Below, in pieces: positions 60,995 to 64,000 of a stretch of 64,000 bases of DNA. Positions within the stretch are counted from its first letter, which is position 1. The number at the start of each line of letters is the position of its first letter. The DNA is from Streptomyces sp. DSM 110735 (GTDB lineage: Bacteria; Actinomycetota; Actinomycetes; Streptomycetales; Streptomycetaceae): assembly GCF_016482685.1 (NCBI RefSeq), contig NZ_JACYHF010000002.1:434001-498000 (forward strand). The letters run 5' to 3'. The position numbers and the translations under genes are program-made. The notes below the pieces were generated by a model. It had not been told where the DNA came from. It searched no databases and saw only the letters and a list, made by a program, of their open reading frames with translations.

Positions 60995-61915
60995 TCAGAC
61001 CTCCTGGGGCTGTGCGGTGAACTCCGCCTCGGCGGCCGTGAGATCGAGGTACGCCTCTTCCAGACTGGCTTCCTGGGCGGCGAGTTCGAGCACGGGCAGT
61101 CCCGCCTCGGACAGCAGCCGTCCCAACTCCTCGGCGGAGGCGTGCCGTACGGTCCACGCGCCGTCCGCGTCCCGCTCCGCCTCGTGGCCGTGCCGCAGGA
61201 GCAGCGCGCCGAGGGCGTCGGTGTCGGTGGCGCGCACCCGTACCCGGGGGCTCACCCGGGCGTCGATGAACTCCCGTACCGAAGTGTCCGCGAGCAGGCG
61301 GCCCCGGCCGAGGATCACCAGATGGTCCGCGAACGCGGCCGTCTCGCCCATCAGATGGCTGGACACCAGGACCGTACGCCCCTCGGCGGCCAGCTCCCGC
61401 AGCAGCGAGCGGACCCAGATGATGCCCTCGGGGTCGAGCCCGTTGGCGGGTTCGTCGAGCAGGATCACCTCGGGGTCGCCGAGCAGCGCGGCGGCGATGC
61501 CGAGCCGCTGGCGCATCCCGAGGGAGAAGGTCCGCACCCGGCGCCGGGCCACGGAGGCGAGCCCGGTGCGCTCCAGGACGGCGCCGACCCGCGCCACGGG
61601 GATGCGGTTGGCCGCCGCCAGCACCCTGAGGTGGTCGTATGCCGTGCGGGCACCGTGCGCGGCGCGGGCTTCCAGCAGGGAGCCCACCCGGCGCAGTGGC
61701 TCGGTGAGTTGGTCGTAGCGGCGCCCGTCGAGGGTGGCGGTGCCGGAGGTGGGACGGTCGAGACCGAGGACGAGCCGCATGGTGGTGGACTTGCCCGCGC
61801 CGTTGGGTCCGAGGAAGCCGGTGACGCGCCCGGGGCGGACGGTGAGGGTCACTCCGTCGACGGCGCGTCTGCCGCCGTACTCCTTGGTGAGGTCGCGCAG
61901 TTCGATGCTGGTCAT
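60995..61915 (-). CDS. ABC transporter ATPase (BcrA/drug-resistance type)
   Basis: 306 residues from ATG 61915. Walker A GPNGAGKST, signature FSLGMRQRLGIA, Walker B VILLDEPANGLDPEG, H-loop SSHLM. The YGGRRAVDGVTL start and C-terminal regulatory tail fit DrrA/BcrA exporters. It is divergent from the two-component kinase, which may control it. Confidence 0.92.
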   Translation of the reverse strand: MTSIELRDLTKEYGGRRAVDGVTLTVRPGRVTGFLGPNGAGKSTTMRLVLGLDRPTSGTATLDGRRYDQLTEPLRRVGSLLEARAAHGARTAYDHLRVLAAANRIPVARVGAVLERTGLASVARRRVRTFSLGMRQRLGIAAALLGDPEVILLDEPANGLDPEGIIWVRSLLRELAAEGRTVLVSSHLMGETAAFADHLVILGRGRLLADTSVREFIDARVSPRVRVRATDTDALGALLLRHGHEAERDADGAWTVRHASAEELGRLLSEAGLPVLELAAQEASLEEAYLDLTAAEAEFTAQPQEV

Positions 61916-61966
61916 GGCGACGAGCCTCGCCGGACGCGCCCTCGCGCGCCTCCCCCTGGCGTGGGG

Positions 61967-61991
61967 ATCTCCTCCCCCGTGCGAGGGAGAT
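61967..61991. promoter_or_regulatory. Inverted repeat between the ABC exporter and the kinase gene
   Basis: ATCTCC (61967-61972) and GGAGAT (61986-61991) flank a 13-bp spacer, and CCCGTGCG occurs twice nearby as a direct repeat. It is a plausible site for the response regulator encoded downstream, but the arms are short. Confidence 0.35.
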
Positions 61992-62023
61992 GCGTCACCC
62001 GTGCGGCCTGCGACGATGACTGC

Positions 62024-63178
62024 ATGGTCCGCATCCTGCGCCCGCTGCTGCGCGGGACGACGTACACACGCCTGCTGCATCTGTGGGTGCCGATGCTGAT
62101 CGTCAGCGTCTGGCTCTTCATCGACCCCCGTACGCCGTGGATGCCCGCGCTCCTGATCGCGCCGGCCGGTCTCGTGGCCGGGGTGCGGATGGGCGAGGGC
62201 GTGCAGGCGCGGCTGCTGCTGACGCCCGGCGAGAAGGAGCCGGGCATCTCCGCGGTCCCGGCGGCGTCCTGGCGGGACCGCTGGCGCACCGTGCTCTGGC
62301 TGGAGGTGCGGATGGTCCTCGGGGTGGCCGCGGTGTTCGCCTGCGTGTGGCTGCCGACGCTGACCTTCGACCTCACCAAGTACGCCTGGGGACAGCCGCC
62401 TTCGGGTCTCCCCCTGCTGGACCGGTTACCCCCGCATCCGGCGTACGCGCTGCTCGCCCCGCTCCCGCTGCTCGTCCTGTACGGCGCGGTGGTCGGGCTC
62501 GGCGCGCTCGTCACGGCGTGCGCCCGGCAGTTGCTCGGTCCGTCGGCCGCCGAACGTCTGGCGGCGCTGGAGGAGCGCACCGAGCTGCTGCTCGAACGGA
62601 CGCGAATCGCCCGGGAGTTGCACGACTCGATCGGTCACGCGCTGACCGTGGCGGTGGTGCAGGCGGGTGCCGCGCGGGCGGCGGGCGACGCGGAGTTCAC
62701 CGGGCGCGCGCTGACCGCCATCGAGGAGACCGGACGGACCGCCCTCGAAGACCTGGAGCGGGTGCTCGGGGTGCTGCGCGAGGCGGAGCGGCCGGTGAGC
62801 GGGCGACCCACGCTGACGGACGCGGGTCGGCTGCTGGAGTCGGCGCGGGCTTCGGGCGCCGAGGTGGATTCCGAGGTGACGGGTCCGGTGGAGGCGGTGC
62901 CGGGTCCGGTGTCCCGGGAGGGCTACCGCATCCTCCAGGAGGCGCTGACCAACGTCCTGCGGCACGCGGGGCCGGTGCCCGTGCGGGTCCGGGTGACCGT
63001 CGCCGAACGGCGGCTCACGCTGGAGATACGCAATCCGCTCCCGGCGGCTCAGGTCGACAGCCGTGGCGGCAGCGGGCTGCGCGGCATCCGCGAGCGGGCG
63101 GCGCTGCTCGGCGGCAGCGCCCTGACCGGTCCGGACGGGGGCGAGTGGCGGGTGCGGGCGGAACTGCCGCTCGGCTGA
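62024..63178 (+). CDS. Two-component sensor histidine kinase (HisKA_3) with a TTA codon
   Basis: 384 residues from ATG 62024. Membrane helices lie at about 20-35, 40-55, 95-115 and 140-165. H200 in IARELHDSIGHALTVAV is the phosphorylated His; NVLRHA and GGSGLRGIRERA are the N and G boxes of the ATPase domain. Codon 135 (62426-62428) is TTA, a rare leucine codon in Streptomyces read by the bldA tRNA, so translation may depend on developmental stage. The response regulator follows. Confidence 0.92.
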   Translation: MVRILRPLLRGTTYTRLLHLWVPMLIVSVWLFIDPRTPWMPALLIAPAGLVAGVRMGEGVQARLLLTPGEKEPGISAVPAASWRDRWRTVLWLEVRMVLGVAAVFACVWLPTLTFDLTKYAWGQPPSGLPLLDRLPPHPAYALLAPLPLLVLYGAVVGLGALVTACARQLLGPSAAERLAALEERTELLLERTRIARELHDSIGHALTVAVVQAGAARAAGDAEFTGRALTAIEETGRTALEDLERVLGVLREAERPVSGRPTLTDAGRLLESARASGAEVDSEVTGPVEAVPGPVSREGYRILQEALTNVLRHAGPVPVRVRVTVAERRLTLEIRNPLPAAQVDSRGGSGLRGIRERAALLGGSALTGPDGGEWRVRAELPLG

Positions 63179-63254
63179 GGCGGACGGCGGACCGAGGACC
63201 GCGCCTCCGCTCAGCCGATGACGAAGGCGCCCCGCGCTGATCTACGCTGGCCGG

Positions 63255-63908
63255 ATGCCGGTCACCGTACTGCTCGTCGACGACGAACCCCTGGTCCGCG
63301 CCGGTCTGCGGGCCATGCTGGACGCCCAGCCCGACATCGAGGTGGTCGGCGAGGCGGCCGACGGCGCTGCCGTCATCCCGCTGGTGCGCCGACTCCGGCC
63401 GGACGTCGTGGCGATGGACGTACGGATGCCCCTCCTCGACGGCATCGAGGCCACCCGCGCGGTACTGCGTACCGTGACCGACCCGCCCAAGATCGTCGTC
63501 GTGACGACCTTCGAGGAGGACGAGTACGTGTACGAGGCGCTGCGCGCGGGCGCGGACGGCTTCCTGCTGAAGCGGGCCCGCCCGGAGGAGATCGCGCACG
63601 CGGTGCGCCTGGTCGCGGCGGGCGACTCGCTGCTGTTCCCGGCGTCCGTACGGCAGTTGGCCGCCCGTTACGGCGGGGAACGGCCCGCCTCCGACCCCCT
63701 GGCGGCTGCCCGGCTGACGGAGCGGGAGGCGGAGGTGCTGCGGCTGATGGCGCGGGGGCTGACGAACGCCGAGATCGCCGGTCGGCTGGTCGTCGGCGTA
63801 GAGACGGTGAAGTCGCATGTGAGCGCGGTCCTGGCCAAGCTCGGGGCGCGCGACCGGACGCAGGCGGTCATCGCCGCGTACGAGTCGGGGTTCGTCGCGC
63901 CGGGATGA
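63255..63908 (+). CDS. NarL/LuxR-type response regulator
   Basis: 217 residues. The receiver domain has the acidic pair DDE and phospho-acceptor D55 (VVAMDVRMP), Thr in VVTTFEED and Lys in FLLKRARP. The C-terminal LuxR HTH is LTEREAEVLRLMARGLTNAEIA. It pairs with the upstream kinase and probably regulates the divergent ABC exporter. TACGCT seven bases before ATG suggests it may also have its own leaderless transcript. Confidence 0.93.
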   Translation: MPVTVLLVDDEPLVRAGLRAMLDAQPDIEVVGEAADGAAVIPLVRRLRPDVVAMDVRMPLLDGIEATRAVLRTVTDPPKIVVVTTFEEDEYVYEALRAGADGFLLKRARPEEIAHAVRLVAAGDSLLFPASVRQLAARYGGERPASDPLAAARLTEREAEVLRLMARGLTNAEIAGRLVVGVETVKSHVSAVLAKLGARDRTQAVIAAYESGFVAPG

Positions 63909-63987
63909 CCCCCGCCCGCCCCTCGCCGGGATCGGCGGGCCCGAGTACGATCCGCCCCACGACGCCCGCGAGCTGGGAGGACGGACC

Positions 63988-64000
63988 GTGGGGCAGCTTA
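63988..64000 (+). CDS. Start of a gene cut by the right edge
   Basis: GTG at 63988 follows GGGAGGA at a good distance and reads GQL before the window ends. Nothing more can be said. Confidence 0.45.

Overview
The window is chromosomal DNA from a high-GC actinomycete, almost certainly a Streptomyces. The evidence is the strong G/C bias at third codon positions, frequent GTG (and some TTG/CTG) starts, a mycothiol-type maleylpyruvate isomerase fold protein, an F420-type luciferase-like oxidoreductase, DUF3040 and FUSC-like membrane proteins, and an in-frame TTA codon of the kind read by the bldA tRNA. I see no tRNA, rRNA, CRISPR array, transposase or integrase.

Left part (1-14.8 kb). A FUSC-like membrane protein, a DUF3040 protein overlapping a tiny ORF, a DHA2-type MFS exporter, and an orphan cytochrome c oxidase subunit I (ctaD) with a small membrane partner. 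Next comes an accessory block at 6.5-10.4 kb: a minus-strand gene facing a two-gene unit made of a large coiled-coil/two-TM protein and a soluble Ser/Thr kinase, with two palindromes in the shared control region. I can name the kinase but not a described system for the block, so it is my main candidate for undescribed biology. A second cassette at 10.6-14.8 kb pairs an unrecognised protein with a MoxR-type AAA ATPase and an HExxH/VWA protein.

Middle (14.8-29.0 kb). A secreted GH32 fructanase with tandem C-terminal domains and a LacI-type operator; a TetR regulator with a doubled operator facing an SRPBCC protein; small oxidoreductase, isomerase-fold and lipoprotein genes; an amidohydrolase; and a second TetR gene facing a six-function meta-cleavage operon. 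That operon (flavin hydroxylase, C-C hydrolase, extradiol dioxygenase, hydratase, acetaldehyde dehydrogenase, hydroxy-oxovalerate aldolase) should turn a hydroxylated aromatic acid into pyruvate and acetyl-CoA. Its first two genes are read as one frame across a C8 tract, probably a one-base slip.

Right part (29-64 kb). plsC, an extended SDR, a secreted tripeptidyl aminopeptidase, the urease operon ureABCFGD, an orphan Phd antitoxin, a decayed HAD hydrolase, a ClpP paralogue that has lost its catalytic His and Asp, an NlpC/P60 hydrolase behind a ydaO-type c-di-AMP riboswitch, an anti-sigma-type ATPase, the biotin genes bioF and bioBAD, a MacB-like ABC exporter, a DEAD-box helicase, two CNNM/CBS proteins, an SGNH hydrolase, purB, mug, and an ABC exporter facing a two-component system whose kinase carries a TTA codon. 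The tap-ure-bio-purB order looks like a conserved Streptomyces core segment (from memory, not checked).
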